A DNA stretch of 64,000 bases from Salinigranum marinum. Lineage in GTDB: Archaea; Halobacteriota; Halobacteria; Halobacteriales; Haloferacaceae. A model generated the notes under the pieces. The model had not been told where the DNA came from, did not search any database, and was given only the letters and a program-made list of their open reading frames with translations. The stretch covers positions 3,407,398-3,471,397 of the forward strand of contig NZ_CP100461.1 in assembly GCF_024228675.1 (NCBI RefSeq). The letters are read 5' to 3'. The position numbers and the translations under genes were made by a program. This document shows positions 1 to 9,188 of this stretch, in pieces; positions within the stretch are counted from its first letter, which is position 1; every line of letters starts with the position of its first letter.

Positions 1-13
1 TGACTTCCCGTGA

Positions 14-781
14 CTACCCGGACAGCGACTTCAGCTCGATCTTCTCCGCGGCCACGAGGAGGGCGTCCGGTATCTCCGAGGAGAGCCGGTCTTCCTTCAG
101 CCGGTGTTTCGGGCCGACGACGGCGAGCGCGCCGATCAACCGGGAGTCACCGTCGGTCACTGCGACGGCGACCGACTGCTGCCGTTCGATACGCTCTCCC
201 CTGTTGATGGCGAAGCCCCGCTCCCTGATCTCGTTGATCTCGTCGAACAGCTCGGCCTCGTCGACGATCGTGTTGTCGGTGAACTCGTCCAGGGAGGTGG
301 CCCGCAGGATCTGCTGGATGCGCTCGTCCGGAAGCTCCGCCAGAATCGCCTTCCCCGCCGACATGCAGTGGATCGGGACGCGCGTGCCCGCTCGGGCGTC
401 CGGCAGTTCGTGGTTCCGGTTGTCGCAGTAGACGAAGACGCACTCGCCCTGCTCCTCGACGATGAACGAGACGTTCTCGCCGGTCTCGTCGGCCAGCATG
501 CGCGCGTATCGCTTAATGACATCGAACAGGGGGACCTGGCCCCGAACGAACTCGCCGTGAGAGAGGAAAGTCAGGCTCAACTCGTGACGGTCGCCCCGTC
601 TGACAACGTACCCTTCCCGCTGTAGCGTCGCCAGGTGGCTGTGGGCCGAACTCTTCGAGATCCCCAGTTCCGCCGCGACCTCGCCGACGGTCGCCGCCTC
701 TAGTTCACGGAGCGTCTCGACGATTGCCAGCGAGCGCTCGACGGCGCGTATCGTTTTGGTATCGTCGGAAATACTGACCAT
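14..781 (-). CDS. IclR family transcriptional regulator
   Basis: A 255-residue one-component regulator. The N-terminal winged helix (about residues 10-70, with a helix reading ELGISKSSAHSHL) binds DNA. The C-terminal IclR effector domain (about 80-250) shows the usual AGKAILAELP segment and an ERGFAINRGE segment near the ligand pocket. ATG 781 lies 22-32 bp from a TATA-like element, which suits a leaderless haloarchaeal transcript. Its neighbour on this side is gene-free, so its targets probably lie to the left, outside the window. A second IclR protein of the same length sits at 37871-38638. The ligand cannot be read from sequence. Confidence 0.93.
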   Translation of the reverse strand: MVSISDDTKTIRAVERSLAIVETLRELEAATVGEVAAELGISKSSAHSHLATLQREGYVVRRGDRHELSLTFLSHGEFVRGQVPLFDVIKRYARMLADETGENVSFIVEEQGECVFVYCDNRNHELPDARAGTRVPIHCMSAGKAILAELPDERIQQILRATSLDEFTDNTIVDEAELFDEINEIRERGFAINRGERIERQQSVAVAVTDGDSRLIGALAVVGPKHRLKEDRLSSEIPDALLVAAEKIELKSLSG

Positions 782-802
782 ACACCCATATCAACAGGGG
801 TC

Positions 803-813
803 TATTTAATATT
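803..813 (-). promoter_or_regulatory. TATA box of the IclR gene
   Basis: TATTTAATATT lies 22-32 bp upstream of the ATG at 781 in otherwise GC-rich DNA. This is the expected place for an archaeal TATA box driving a leaderless transcript. Confidence 0.5.
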
Positions 814-1812
814 TCTCCGTGGGAAACGCGATACGATGTCCGTTGTTCCCAGTCAGCCACGGACGGTCGGGGTTCCGTCCGCAGCCCCGGGACCGGTGTG
901 GCCGTGGTCGCGGCCGGTTCGGCGTGACGGTATGCGGTAGATGACAACAGTAAAGATGTAATGGGTGGCCGAGTGCCTCCGCCAACGCGCGTCTCGTTGC
1001 TTACGTGACCGGAGCCGTTCCGCTCGCGACGCCCCGTACCGCGGGTCTCACGCCGGCGCGCGCTCCGGGCGCGTCCACCGACCGCCCGGCCGTCTCGTGG
1101 CTGCCCCTCGACGAGTGGTGGCTCCGTCCCGGACGCCGCGTGGTCGACCGTATTCGTGTGGCTGGGCCCGAGAATTGATCAGAAATATTTGCACGCCTGT
1201 GACACGGAATATTCTTTAGACTGACGGGGTCACAGCCGAGGACCGCAGATCCGTCGCCGAACGTGAGGGGAGGCGGCCGTCGCCCGTCGAGACGACGTCC
1301 GACCGACCCCGTGCCGTACGACCGGATCCCGCCGCGGCCGCGTCGAGTGGCGGTCAACGGACGATAATCCACGACGAGCCGCCATCGACGACGGAACGAC
1401 GCGAACGCGTAGGAGTCCTCGTCACGGGTAGCGCTGAGAGTCGCCCGGACTCCCGCCGTTGACGCACACTTCGGTGCGAGATGGTCGGTGACCGCCGGGA
1501 GACGAGGTGTTTGGGGCTGCCAGTGTCTGATCGCGTGCGCCGACTAGAGGGCGGCCAAACGTCGTCGGACCGCCGCTGCCGAACGCCGGACTGCGTCGCC
1601 GTCGGACCGTATACACGACCCAATCGGCGTCACGCCCGACTGGTCTCGTGCGTACAGTCCTCGCTGATCGAAGCGACGCCGTGGCCCGGACGGAAGTTAT
1701 TGATTCAACTAATGAGAAACTAATTATAAATATTTTCCAGTTCGATGTGCCACCGTACAACCGCCTGTGTCGAGCGTGGCACCGGCACGCCACGGTCGTC
1801 TTGGGCCGCGTG
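814..1812. other. gene-poor region with no supported gene
   Basis: About 1 kb between the IclR promoter and a short possible reading frame. The open frames here overlap on both strands, are arginine/serine-rich and match no family I know. The only local signal is an AT-rich patch at about 1697-1740 (CTAATTATAAATATTTT) that could be a promoter for the short frame at 1813. I see no tRNA cloverleaf, transposase or repeat. It may be the decayed remains of a lost gene. Confidence 0.5.
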
Positions 1813-1947
1813 ATGACCGAGATCATCCCGGCGTTCGCGGTGGGGTACGTGCTCGTGATGAGCACCCTCGGCACCGTGTTGATGGGCGAGTCCGACCGGG
1901 TCGCGCGGTTCGTCTTTCGGGAGCCGGAGTCGGCGGTGGTAGGGTGA
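1813..1947 (+). pseudogene. 44-residue membrane peptide, possible gene remnant
   Basis: ATG 1813 opens a 44-residue frame with one clear hydrophobic helix (AFAVGYVLVMSTLGTVLMG) followed by a short charged tail. An AT-rich, promoter-like patch lies about 75 bp upstream, and the frame stays open upstream with non-protein-like composition. The helix resembles the last membrane segment of a multi-pass transporter, so this may be the surviving 3' end of a deleted transporter gene. It could equally be a real small membrane protein. I cannot assign a family. Confidence 0.3.
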
Positions 1948-2211
1948 AGCGCGGGGTTCGGACAGCATCCGCCGAGTACGAGTACGGGCTCGGAGATCGA
2001 CAACGCGGACCGAACCGGGGCGACTCGACCGGTGCGTTCCTCGTCCACCATCCTGGCGCGATCGGACCGGTCGGTGGGGTCGACCGGGAGACGGTGGACA
2101 CCGCGTTCGACGACCCGACGCGGACGTCCGTGAACTGCTGTCCGGCGGTGAGTGAGAGGACGAGGGCCCAGTCGTCGGCGCTCGGGGACCACTGAGCGAG
2201 CGCGCTGCCCG

Positions 2212-3714
2212 TCAGTCGGCCAGTCGAGCGTTGGGCATGTCCTCGACGACGGCCCGGGCGGTGCGCTCGCCGCTGACGAGACACATCGGCATCCCGATAC
2301 CGGGGGTCGTGTACGCGCCGGCGTAGTAGAGACCGTCGGGGCCGTCCCGGCGACCGGGACGGAACGGGCCGGTCTGCGAGAGCGTGTGCGCGAGGCCGAG
2401 CGCCGTTCCCTGTGGGTCGCCGTAGCGCTCGGCGAACTCGCTGACACAGGCGGACTCCTTGACCACGATGCGGTCACGGAGATCGACGCCCGTCTGCTCG
2501 GCGAGGTCGGAGAGGACGAACTCCCGATACGTTTCGCGTCGCTCCGGGCCATCGTCGAGGCCGGGGGCGATGGGCACGAGGACGACTACCGATTGGTGGC
2601 CGTCGGGGGCGACGGTCTCGTCGGTCTTCGAGGCGACCGAGAGGTAGTACGCGGGGTCGTCAGGCCACTCCGGGCGGTCGAATATGCGCTCGAAGTGGCC
2701 GTCCCAGTCGACCGGGAGCACGAGTGAGTGGTGCGCGAGGGGGTCGACGTCGCCCTCGACGCCGAGGTAGAGCATGAACGCCGAGGGCGCGTACGTCCGG
2801 TCGTCCCATGCGCTCGGGTCGTGTTCGCGCGCCGCGGACGAGAGGAGTTCGCGCTCGGTGTAGGCCGGGTTGGCGTTGCTGACGATCAGGTCGGCGCGTT
2901 CGACGCCCGCCTCCGTCTCGAGTTCGAACGACCTGCGCTCGCCACGGATGGACTGCACCTCGACACCCGTCCGTATCTCCGCGCCCTGCTCGCGCGCGAG
3001 GTCGCCGAGCGCGTCGACGACGCCCGCGATGCCACCCTCGGGGTAGAACACGTTCAGGGTCAGGTCGACGTGGTTCATGATGCTGTACAGCGCCGGCGTG
3101 TTGTGCGGCGCACCGCCGAGGAAGACGAGGGTGTACTCGAGCAGTTGCCGGAGCTTCGGGTGCTCGACGTACCGCGAGACGTAGTCGTCCATGGTGCCGA
3201 ACAGGCGGGCGCGGGTGGCCATCGGCAACAGGTCGGTGTCGACGTAGTCACGGAGGCGGTCACGGTCCTCGTACACCACCCGATCCATCGCGAGTTCGTA
3301 GTCGCGTTCGGCCCGCGAGAGGTACTCCGAGAGGGCGTCGCCGGCCCCCGCCTCGTACGACTCGAACAGGTCGTGGACGTTCCGCCGGCGGGGCTGGACG
3401 GTCACCCGGTCGCCGTCCTTCCAGAACACCCGGTACTGCGGGTCGAGCCGTTCGAGGCGGTAGTAGTCGCTCGGCTCGCGGCCGAAGTGGCCGAAGAACC
3501 GCTCGAACACGTCCGGCATCAGATACCACGATGGCCCGGTATCGAACCGGAACCCATCGCGTTCGAGCATACCCGCGTGCCCGCCGAGTCGGTCGTGCCG
3601 CTCGAGCAGTCGAACGTCGGCCCCGGCGCGGGCCAGATACGCTGCCGCCGACAGTCCGCCGAACCCGCCGCCGACGACCGTGACCCGCGTGTCGTCATCA
3701 AAGGCCGCTTGCAT
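2212..3714 (-). CDS. crtI: phytoene desaturase (CrtI-type carotenoid oxidoreductase)
   Basis: A 500-residue FAD-dependent carotenoid desaturase, which removes hydrogens from phytoene on the way to lycopene. The N-terminus carries the Rossmann FAD motif VVGGGFGGLSAAAYLARAG with the following RLGGHAG loop. The C-terminus has the GLYYAGAYTTPGIGMPMCLVSG flavin-closing segment typical of CrtI. I chose ATG 3714 over ATG 3741 because the Rossmann strand then begins a few residues in. The gene is divergent from the Brp/Blh gene, so carotenoid supply and retinal formation sit together. Paralogs in bacterioruberin synthesis (CrtD-like 3,4-desaturases) have the same fold, so the exact desaturation step is inferred. 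Confidence 0.87.
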   Translation of the reverse strand: MQAAFDDDTRVTVVGGGFGGLSAAAYLARAGADVRLLERHDRLGGHAGMLERDGFRFDTGPSWYLMPDVFERFFGHFGREPSDYYRLERLDPQYRVFWKDGDRVTVQPRRRNVHDLFESYEAGAGDALSEYLSRAERDYELAMDRVVYEDRDRLRDYVDTDLLPMATRARLFGTMDDYVSRYVEHPKLRQLLEYTLVFLGGAPHNTPALYSIMNHVDLTLNVFYPEGGIAGVVDALGDLAREQGAEIRTGVEVQSIRGERRSFELETEAGVERADLIVSNANPAYTERELLSSAAREHDPSAWDDRTYAPSAFMLYLGVEGDVDPLAHHSLVLPVDWDGHFERIFDRPEWPDDPAYYLSVASKTDETVAPDGHQSVVVLVPIAPGLDDGPERRETYREFVLSDLAEQTGVDLRDRIVVKESACVSEFAERYGDPQGTALGLAHTLSQTGPFRPGRRDGPDGLYYAGAYTTPGIGMPMCLVSGERTARAVVEDMPNARLAD

Positions 3715-3784
3715 GGGCGGGGCTAGTGACCCGTGACACAAGGGTCGGACACACGTTTTCAGATCCTTGGAACGCCGACGGTCG

Positions 3785-3792
3785 TTTATTAT
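3785..3792 (+). promoter_or_regulatory. TATA box of the Brp/Blh gene
   Basis: TTTATTAT lies 24-31 bp before ATG 3816, consistent with a leaderless transcript. The divergent crtI gene starts 71 bp to the left, so the two promoters share this short spacer. Confidence 0.5.
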
Positions 3793-3815
3793 CGACTTTT
3801 CCCTAGCCCCGAACG

Positions 3816-4880
3816 ATGCACACGCCAGGCCTCGGTTCCGTCCGACGGTGGCACCGGCGCGCCGACACGCACCCGTCCCTCGCGCTGTCGAGGGTGGCCC
3901 TGCTCGCGCTCGCAGTCGGCTTCGGCCTCGCGGGTGCCGCGGGGGTCACCGTCCCGCTGAAGGCGCAGATGGTCGTCTACCTCGTCGGAATGGTGGCGCT
4001 CAACCTTCCGCACGGCGGCTACGAACACTTCGAGAACCTCCGGCGGCGTCGGCTGACGGTCCGCTGGCGGTACGTCGTCGCCTACCTCGGCGGTATCGCG
4101 GCGTTCGTCGGCCTGTTTCTCGTCGCACCCGTCGCCGGCCTCGGACTCGCACTCGCCGTGGCGATGGCGAAAGGCGGCATCGGCGGCCTCCACGTCATGG
4201 AGGCGACGACGGGGACCGACCACCTCCGGACACGACTCCAGCGGACGCTTGCGGTCGCGGTGCGGGGTGGCGCGGTGATGCTCGTCCCCATCGTCTTCTG
4301 GCCGGAGACGTTCCACGCCTTCAGCGTGCTGATGATTGGCCTCGTCGACCCCGGCGGTCTCGCGCCATACGCGCGGTACTTCGAGTTGACCCGTTCGCTC
4401 GTCGCTGGCGGGTACGGACTCGCGCTCTTCGCGCACGTCGGCCTCGGTCTCCTCCGAGGCGGCGGCCGGTCGTGGCTCATCGACGCCGGTGAGTCCCTCC
4501 TCCTGACCGCGTTCTTCGCGCTCGTGCCCGTCCTCGTCGCGGTCGGGCTTTACTTCCCGTTCTGGTACTCGGCGCGACAGGTGGCTCGGACGCGGACGGT
4601 CGACGAGTTCGACGGGGGCGACGATGGCTGGGACCTCCTCGGCGGCGAGAAGGCTTCGACCGTCGCGCTCCGGGCGTGGCTGGTCCTCGTCGCGGGCGCG
4701 CTGGCCACGTTCTCGGTGCTGGCCGTTGTGTACTGGGCGTTCCCGAACCCACTGGCCGGGTCGTCGCTCCTCCCCGGTGCCGTCGCGTTCTGGAGCGTCT
4801 TCATCAGCATCGTCGCCCTGCCACACGTCGTCGTGGGGTCGGTGCTCGACAGAGAGCGCGGCATCTGGTACGTGCCCTGA
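3816..4880 (+). CDS. blh: Brp/Blh family beta-carotene 15,15'-dioxygenase
   Basis: A 354-residue integral membrane protein with about eight hydrophobic segments. Brp/Blh enzymes cleave beta-carotene centrally to two retinals. The signature is seen as LNLPHGGYEHFENLRR near residue 65 and a second histidine motif, IVALPHVVVG, near the C-terminus; family histidines of this kind bind the catalytic iron. It is divergent from crtI and ends 35 bp from the convergent metX. Retinal made here would supply the sensory rhodopsin encoded at 15752-16450. Brp and Blh subtypes cannot be separated by eye. Confidence 0.88.
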   Translation: MHTPGLGSVRRWHRRADTHPSLALSRVALLALAVGFGLAGAAGVTVPLKAQMVVYLVGMVALNLPHGGYEHFENLRRRRLTVRWRYVVAYLGGIAAFVGLFLVAPVAGLGLALAVAMAKGGIGGLHVMEATTGTDHLRTRLQRTLAVAVRGGAVMLVPIVFWPETFHAFSVLMIGLVDPGGLAPYARYFELTRSLVAGGYGLALFAHVGLGLLRGGGRSWLIDAGESLLLTAFFALVPVLVAVGLYFPFWYSARQVARTRTVDEFDGGDDGWDLLGGEKASTVALRAWLVLVAGALATFSVLAVVYWAFPNPLAGSSLLPGAVAFWSVFISIVALPHVVVGSVLDRERGIWYVP

Positions 4881-4915
4881 TCCGGCGGAAGCGCCCACCA
4901 CCGGTCGACTCGCGC

Positions 4916-6118
4916 TTATCCCGAGAACAGCGAGTTGTGGACGGGCGCGTAGTTCCCGCCGGTGTCTTCTTCTTCGGGTACGGTGTCGTGGATCGCGGTC
5001 CCGTCGACGCCCTCGTTCAGGAAATCCCGAACCGGCGGGCCGACCTTCTCGGGTTCCACCAGGAAGGCGTCGTGGCCGTGATCAGACTCGACGACGTGGT
5101 GAGCGACCGGTACGTCTGCCGAGCGGAACGCCGCCGCCACGTCCTCGCTCTGTTCGACGGTGAAGTGCCAGTCGCCAGTAAACGAGAGCAAGAGCGCCTC
5201 GCCCTCGAAGGCGGCGACGGCGGCGGCGTCGGACTCGTACCCCTCGGAGAGGTCGTAGTCGTCCATCGCGCGCGTCAGGTAGAGGTACGAGTTCGCGTCG
5301 AACCGCTCGGTGAACTTCTCGGCCTGGTAGTCGAGGTACGACTCGACGTCTCTGTATGGAAAAAAGGCCGCGGCGGGGTCGGTGGGGAACGTGTCGCGGA
5401 TCGCGTCCCTGCCCGCCGACCGGCGATCGAACTTCTGGGCCATGGAGTCCTTCGAGAGATACATCACGTGGCCGATCTGTCGGGCGAGCGCGAGCCCATC
5501 CCGCGGGGGTTCTCCCCCGTAGTAGTCGCCGCCGTTCCAGTTCGGATCGGTCGTGATGGCCCGCCGCGCGATGGCATCGAGCGCGAGACACTGCGCGTCG
5601 AGCCGCCCCGCGGCCGCGACGGGGACGATCCGCTCGACGTCGTCGGGATACGCCACGGCCCAGTCGAGGACGTTCATGCCGCCGACCGACCCCCCGACGA
5701 CCGCGTGCAGGCGGCCGACGCCGAGTTCGTCCAGCAGCGCGCGCTGGGCTCGCGTCCAATCCCTGACGGTCACGGGGGGGAAATCGGTGCCCCACGGCTC
5801 GCCGTCGGGGCCCCCGCTCGGTGGGCCGTCGGTCCCGTAGCAGGAGCCGGGGACGTTCGCACACACCACGTAGTACTCCTTCGTGTCGACGGCCTTGCCG
5901 GGGCCGACGATGTCGTCCCACCACGCGCGGGCCTGGCCCGCGGTCCCCGCGGTGTGGCGGCCGGAGACGTGCTGGCTCCCGGTGAGCGCGTGACAGACGA
6001 GCACGGCGTTCGAGCCGGAAAAATCCCCGTACGTCTCGTAGGCGACCGTGAGGTCGTCGACGACGTCGCCGCACTGGAACTCGAATCGGCCGACCGAGGT
6101 GCGGTCGCGGGTGGTCAC
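4916..6118 (-). CDS. metX: homoserine O-acetyltransferase
   Basis: An alpha/beta-hydrolase that acetylates homoserine with acetyl-CoA for methionine synthesis. The nucleophile elbow GGSVGGM places the serine at about residue 144; the acid and base lie in FTGDWHF and the late [16 protein letters not shown] and [14 protein letters not shown] are also family hallmarks. I chose GTG 6118 because it overlaps the upstream stop as GTGA, the usual haloarchaeal coupling; ATG 6148 would add ten atypical residues inside the neighbour. It forms an operon with the sulfhydrylase-like gene before it. Succinyl rather than acetyl specificity cannot be excluded. Confidence 0.92.
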   Translation of the reverse strand: MTTRDRTSVGRFEFQCGDVVDDLTVAYETYGDFSGSNAVLVCHALTGSQHVSGRHTAGTAGQARAWWDDIVGPGKAVDTKEYYVVCANVPGSCYGTDGPPSGGPDGEPWGTDFPPVTVRDWTRAQRALLDELGVGRLHAVVGGSVGGMNVLDWAVAYPDDVERIVPVAAAGRLDAQCLALDAIARRAITTDPNWNGGDYYGGEPPRDGLALARQIGHVMYLSKDSMAQKFDRRSAGRDAIRDTFPTDPAAAFFPYRDVESYLDYQAEKFTERFDANSYLYLTRAMDDYDLSEGYESDAAAVAAFEGEALLLSFTGDWHFTVEQSEDVAAAFRSADVPVAHHVVESDHGHDAFLVEPEKVGPPVRDFLNEGVDGTAIHDTVPEEEDTGGNYAPVHNSLFSG

Positions 6119-7398
6119 GTGGCCGTCACCGCCCGGTCGATCCCCCATTCGAGATCCGCGACGATGTCCTCGGCGTCTTCGATGCCGACCGAGAGCCGGA
6201 GCATGTCGGGCGCGACGCCCGCGGCGCGCTGTTCGTCGGCGCTCAACTGGGCGTGCGTCGTCGACGCGGGGTGGATGATCAGGGTCTTCGCGTCGCCGAT
6301 GTTCGCGAGGAACGACGCGAGATCGACCGACTCACAGAGGGTCTTGGCCGCCTCGAACCCGCCCTCTAGTCCGAAGGTGACCATCCCGCCGTAGCCGCCG
6401 TCGAGATACTTCGAGGCCAGTTCGTGCGTCTCGTGGCTCTCCAGGCCGGGGTACGACACCCACGCGACCTCCGGGCACGTGGTCAAGAAGTCGGCGACCT
6501 GCGCCGCGTTCTCGCAGTGCCGTTCCATCCGCAGCGGGAGGGTCTCGATTCCCTGCAGCGTGATCCAGGCGTCGAACGGCGACTGCTGGTTCCCCAGCGA
6601 GCGGACGGCGCGCTGGCGGGCACACGCGGCGAGCGCGCGGTCGCCGAACCGGTCGGAGAAGTCGATGCCGAAGGCGGGGTTCTCCCCGGAGAGCTCGGGG
6701 TATTTGTCGGTGGCCCCCCACGGGAACGTGCCGCCGTCGACGAGGACGCCTCCCACGGTCGTGCCCGATCCGTGGAGCCACTTGGTCGTCGACTCCCAGA
6801 CGACGTCCGCGCCGTGTTCGATCGGCCGGCACAGATAGGGGGTGGCGAACGTGTTGTCGACGACGAGCGGCGTCTCGTGGTCGTGGGCGACGTCGGCGAC
6901 GGCCTCGAAGTCGGGCGTCCGGAGCGAGGGGTTTGCGACCGTCTCGACGTGGACGTACGCGGTGCCGTCGTCGATCGCTTCCTCGTACGCCCGGACGTCG
7001 AGCGTGTCGACGACGCGGGTCTCGATCCCTCTCCGCGAGGCCATCTTCGAGAGGTACGTGGCGGTGCCGCCGTACATGTCGGCGGAGGCGACGACGTTGT
7101 CACCGCTCTCGGCGAGGACGCTCGTCGCCGAGTCGAGCGCGGCCATTCCCGCCGAAGTCGCGACGGCGTCGCTCCCGCCTTCGAGCGCGGCCAGTCGGCG
7201 TTCGAGGACGCGCGTCGTCGGGTTCGCGATGCGCGAGTAGACGTATCCCTCCGCGTCGAGCGCGTACAGGTCGGCCGCGTGGTCGGCGTCGTCGAAGACG
7301 TACGAGGTGGTCTGGTAGATCGGTGGTGCGCGGGCACCCGTCGCCGGGTCCGGATCCTGGCCGGCGTGGAGGCTCCGGGTGTGGAAGCCACGGGTCAT
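6115..7398 (-). CDS. metY: O-acetylhomoserine sulfhydrylase / Cys-Met metabolism PLP enzyme
   Basis: A 427-residue PLP-dependent enzyme of the Cys/Met metabolism family. It would join sulfide to O-acetylhomoserine, the product of the downstream metX. PLP lysine is K206 in [11 protein letters not shown], a motif with the HG(S/H) form of the MetY group. [11 protein letters not shown] near residue 52 and the VVDNTFATP strand before the lysine are further hallmarks. Its stop codon overlaps the metX start as GTGA, giving translational coupling. Cystathionine gamma-synthase or lyase activity is the alternative, but length and context favour direct sulfhydrylation. Confidence 0.9.
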   Translation of the reverse strand: MTRGFHTRSLHAGQDPDPATGARAPPIYQTTSYVFDDADHAADLYALDAEGYVYSRIANPTTRVLERRLAALEGGSDAVATSAGMAALDSATSVLAESGDNVVASADMYGGTATYLSKMASRRGIETRVVDTLDVRAYEEAIDDGTAYVHVETVANPSLRTPDFEAVADVAHDHETPLVVDNTFATPYLCRPIEHGADVVWESTTKWLHGSGTTVGGVLVDGGTFPWGATDKYPELSGENPAFGIDFSDRFGDRALAACARQRAVRSLGNQQSPFDAWITLQGIETLPLRMERHCENAAQVADFLTTCPEVAWVSYPGLESHETHELASKYLDGGYGGMVTFGLEGGFEAAKTLCESVDLASFLANIGDAKTLIIHPASTTHAQLSADEQRAAGVAPDMLRLSVGIEDAEDIVADLEWGIDRAVTAT

Positions 7399-7425
7399 GT
7401 ATAGTACGCATATTTCTCGATTATC

Positions 7426-7431
7426 TTATAA
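7426..7431 (-). promoter_or_regulatory. TATA box of the metY-metX operon
   Basis: TTATAA (also palindromic on the plus strand) lies 28-33 bp upstream of ATG 7398 within an AT-rich stretch (7400-7433). It is placed for an essentially leaderless transcript of the metYX pair. Confidence 0.5.
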
Positions 7432-7565
7432 CCCGTAGTTACGGCAAGGCCTGCGGCTCCTCGGCGGAAGCGACGGCTGGTGGGGCGAAAACGGCCGTTT
7501 TCGGGTCCGCGTGCGGCGTGTTCACGACCGACGAAACCGTCGGTGAGCGACTCCCGGAGCGGCGG

Positions 7566-8138
7566 TCAGACCAGCAGTTGGATGTCGGCTTCGACCATCT
7601 CCTGGAAGGCGGTGGCCGCGCCGACGCCGACGGTGACGCCGCTAAAGAAGTCGTCCTCGTCGTAGTCGAGGAGGTCGATGGTCATCTGACACGCCTGCAG
7701 GTCGACGCCGCTGTCGAGCGACAGCTGGACGAGTTCCTCGACGGTGGCGACGTCGTTGTCGGCGATGCGCTTGCGCATCATCCGCGACGTCACCTCGTCC
7801 ATCCCCGGGAGCGCCGCGATGGCGTTCGGCATCGGGGTGTTGGGGTTGCCGACCGAACTCAGCTTCAGCTTCGAGGCGTGCTCTTCGTGGAGGATCTCCA
7901 GCCCCCAGAACGTGTGGAAGACGGTGACGTCGTAGCCGAACGCCGCCGCGGTCGACGCGAGGATGAGCGGCGGGTACGCCATGTCGAGCGTCCCTTTCGT
8001 CGCGATGATGACCATCTTCTTGGGGCCCTCTTCGACCGCGGTCTTGAGCTCCGCGAGCTCCCCTTCGAGCTCGTCGATCCGCGCCCGAAGGTCGGCGTTC
8101 GTGGTGTCGTCCGCCTGTGGTGGTGTGTCAGTGCTCAT
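7566..8138 (-). CDS. DsrE/DsrF/DrsH-like (DsrE2) sulfur relay protein
   Basis: A 190-residue protein with a short N-terminal coiled coil (about residues 15-38) followed by a DsrE-like fold. It begins at KKMVIIATKGTLDMAYPPLILA and ends with LQACQMTIDLL, which carries the conserved cysteine of DsrE2-type persulfide carriers. Such proteins pass sulfane sulfur to or from TusA. The tusA gene starts upstream on the same strand with only 10 bp between them, so the two form an operon. Two YeeE/YedE membrane proteins are divergent nearby. The physiological sulfur donor is not evident. Confidence 0.87.
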   Translation of the reverse strand: MSTDTPPQADDTTNADLRARIDELEGELAELKTAVEEGPKKMVIIATKGTLDMAYPPLILASTAAAFGYDVTVFHTFWGLEILHEEHASKLKLSSVGNPNTPMPNAIAALPGMDEVTSRMMRKRIADNDVATVEELVQLSLDSGVDLQACQMTIDLLDYDEDDFFSGVTVGVGAATAFQEMVEADIQLLV

Positions 8139-8148
8139 CTCGGATCAC

Positions 8149-8394
8149 TCACTCCGTCTTGCGGACGTAGTGCGTGTAGACGCCGTCGCCTTCGACTTGG
8201 TCGACGAGTTCGACGCCGTCGGTCGAGCCGGCCCACCCGGCGATGTCGCTCATGCTCCCGGAGTCGGTCGCGACCACTTCGAGGACGTCGCCGGCGGCCA
8301 GTTCGTCCGCCGCCTGTTTCGTCTTGATCACCGGCATCGGGCAGTTCTGTCCCGTCACGTCGAGCGTCTCGGTCACGTCGATGTTCGAGCTCAT
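8149..8394 (-). CDS. tusA: TusA/SirA family sulfurtransferase
   Basis: An 81-residue sulfur carrier. The signature NCPMPVIKTKQA places the persulfide cysteine at residue 18, in the canonical CPxP box. TusA proteins carry a persulfide between sulfurtransferases for tRNA thiolation, molybdenum cofactor or sulfur oxidation. It is first in an operon with the DsrE-like gene. A TATA-like GATAAAAAG at 8429-8437 and a GAGG ribosome site about 8 bp before the ATG suggest a short leader. Confidence 0.92.
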   Translation of the reverse strand: MSSNIDVTETLDVTGQNCPMPVIKTKQAADELAAGDVLEVVATDSGSMSDIAGWAGSTDGVELVDQVEGDGVYTHYVRKTE

Positions 8395-8696
8395 CTGTAG
8401 TGTTCCTCACCGTTCGTACCGGAGCGAGGATAAAAAGTCTATCGCTTGTAGTGCCCAATATATACACAACTAATTCCTGGAAAACACGAGAAGAGAGCCG
8501 ATGCCTGGTCCACCTCTGCCGACAAAGACGCCATCATAGGCGTCAAAAGGCCGATAAAGGGGCGGTGAACGGCTCGCCACCGGTGCGTCCGACATCCGAA
8601 CTCTTATTGTAACACGTGTACAAGACTTGCTCGAATGATGCACGCCGTGTCGACGCGAACCGGTGGGTACCGAACGCCGACCCAGGAGGGGCCACG
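8395..8696. other. divergent regulatory region between tusA and the YeeE genes
   Basis: About 300 bp with no gene. Near the left end is the tusA promoter. At 8455-8466 there is an AT run (AATATATACACA). On the right, an inverted repeat at 8607-8623 precedes the first YeeE gene. A reading frame open from 8616 is read as leader because the ribosome site and membrane start fit ATG 8697 better. Confidence 0.55.
8607..8623 (+). promoter_or_regulatory. inverted repeat, candidate operator of the YeeE/YedE operon
   Basis: TTGTA-ACACGTG-TACAA has perfect 5-bp arms around a CACGTG core, about 75 bp before the YeeE start. Symmetry and position suit a dimeric regulator such as the ArsR-type sulfide sensors that control YeeE genes in bacteria. 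That link is inference. Confidence 0.4.
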
Positions 8697-9188
8697 ATGA
8701 ACGGGCTCGCCCTCCAGTTGGCGGCCGAACTGTTCCCCCGTGGCGTAACCCAGTACCTCGTCGGCGGGGTCATGGTCGCGGCGGGGATCGCGGTCATCTA
8801 CCTCGGGACCGCCATCATCCCGGGCAACAGCACGTTCCTCGAGACGACGCTCTCGTACGTCTCGAACCTCTCCCGGCTGAACCAGCCCCGGTTCGTCGCC
8901 TCCCGCGACTGGCGCGTCGTCTTCGCGCTCAGCATCGTCGCGGGCGCGGCCGTGTGGGGGCTGCTCCTCGATCCCGGCGTCTTCACGACCCAGGTCCAGC
9001 CGTGGCGGCTGTTCGGCGGGGGCATCCTCGTCGGGATCGGCACGCGCATCGGGAAGGGCTGTACCGCCGGGCACGGCGTCTGCGGGCTCGGATCGGCCTC
9101 CCGCACGTCGCTCGTGAACGTCGTGCTGTTCGTCGGCGTCGCGATCGTCACCGCAGCGGTCGTTGCGGCGCTGGGGGTGACCCCATGA
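8697..9188 (+). CDS. YeeE/YedE family sulfur transport membrane protein
   Basis: A 163-residue membrane protein of four or so hydrophobic segments, equal to one half of bacterial YeeE/YedE (TsuA), which imports thiosulfate. The conserved loop GKGCTAGHGVCGLG holds two cysteines, the hallmark of the family. ATG 8697 is preceded by AGGAGG at 8684-8689, a strong ribosome site, which fixes the start. The stop overlaps the next gene's ATG (ATGA). It is divergent from tusA-dsrE, so it probably imports the sulfur that those carriers distribute. Confidence 0.88.
   Translation: MNGLALQLAAELFPRGVTQYLVGGVMVAAGIAVIYLGTAIIPGNSTFLETTLSYVSNLSRLNQPRFVASRDWRVVFALSIVAGAAVWGLLLDPGVFTTQVQPWRLFGGGILVGIGTRIGKGCTAGHGVCGLGSASRTSLVNVVLFVGVAIVTAAVVAALGVTP

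Noticed and set aside
8616-8696. N-terminal extension of the first YeeE protein
   Set aside because: The extra 27 residues are polar and unlike the family, while AGGAGG directly precedes ATG 8697.
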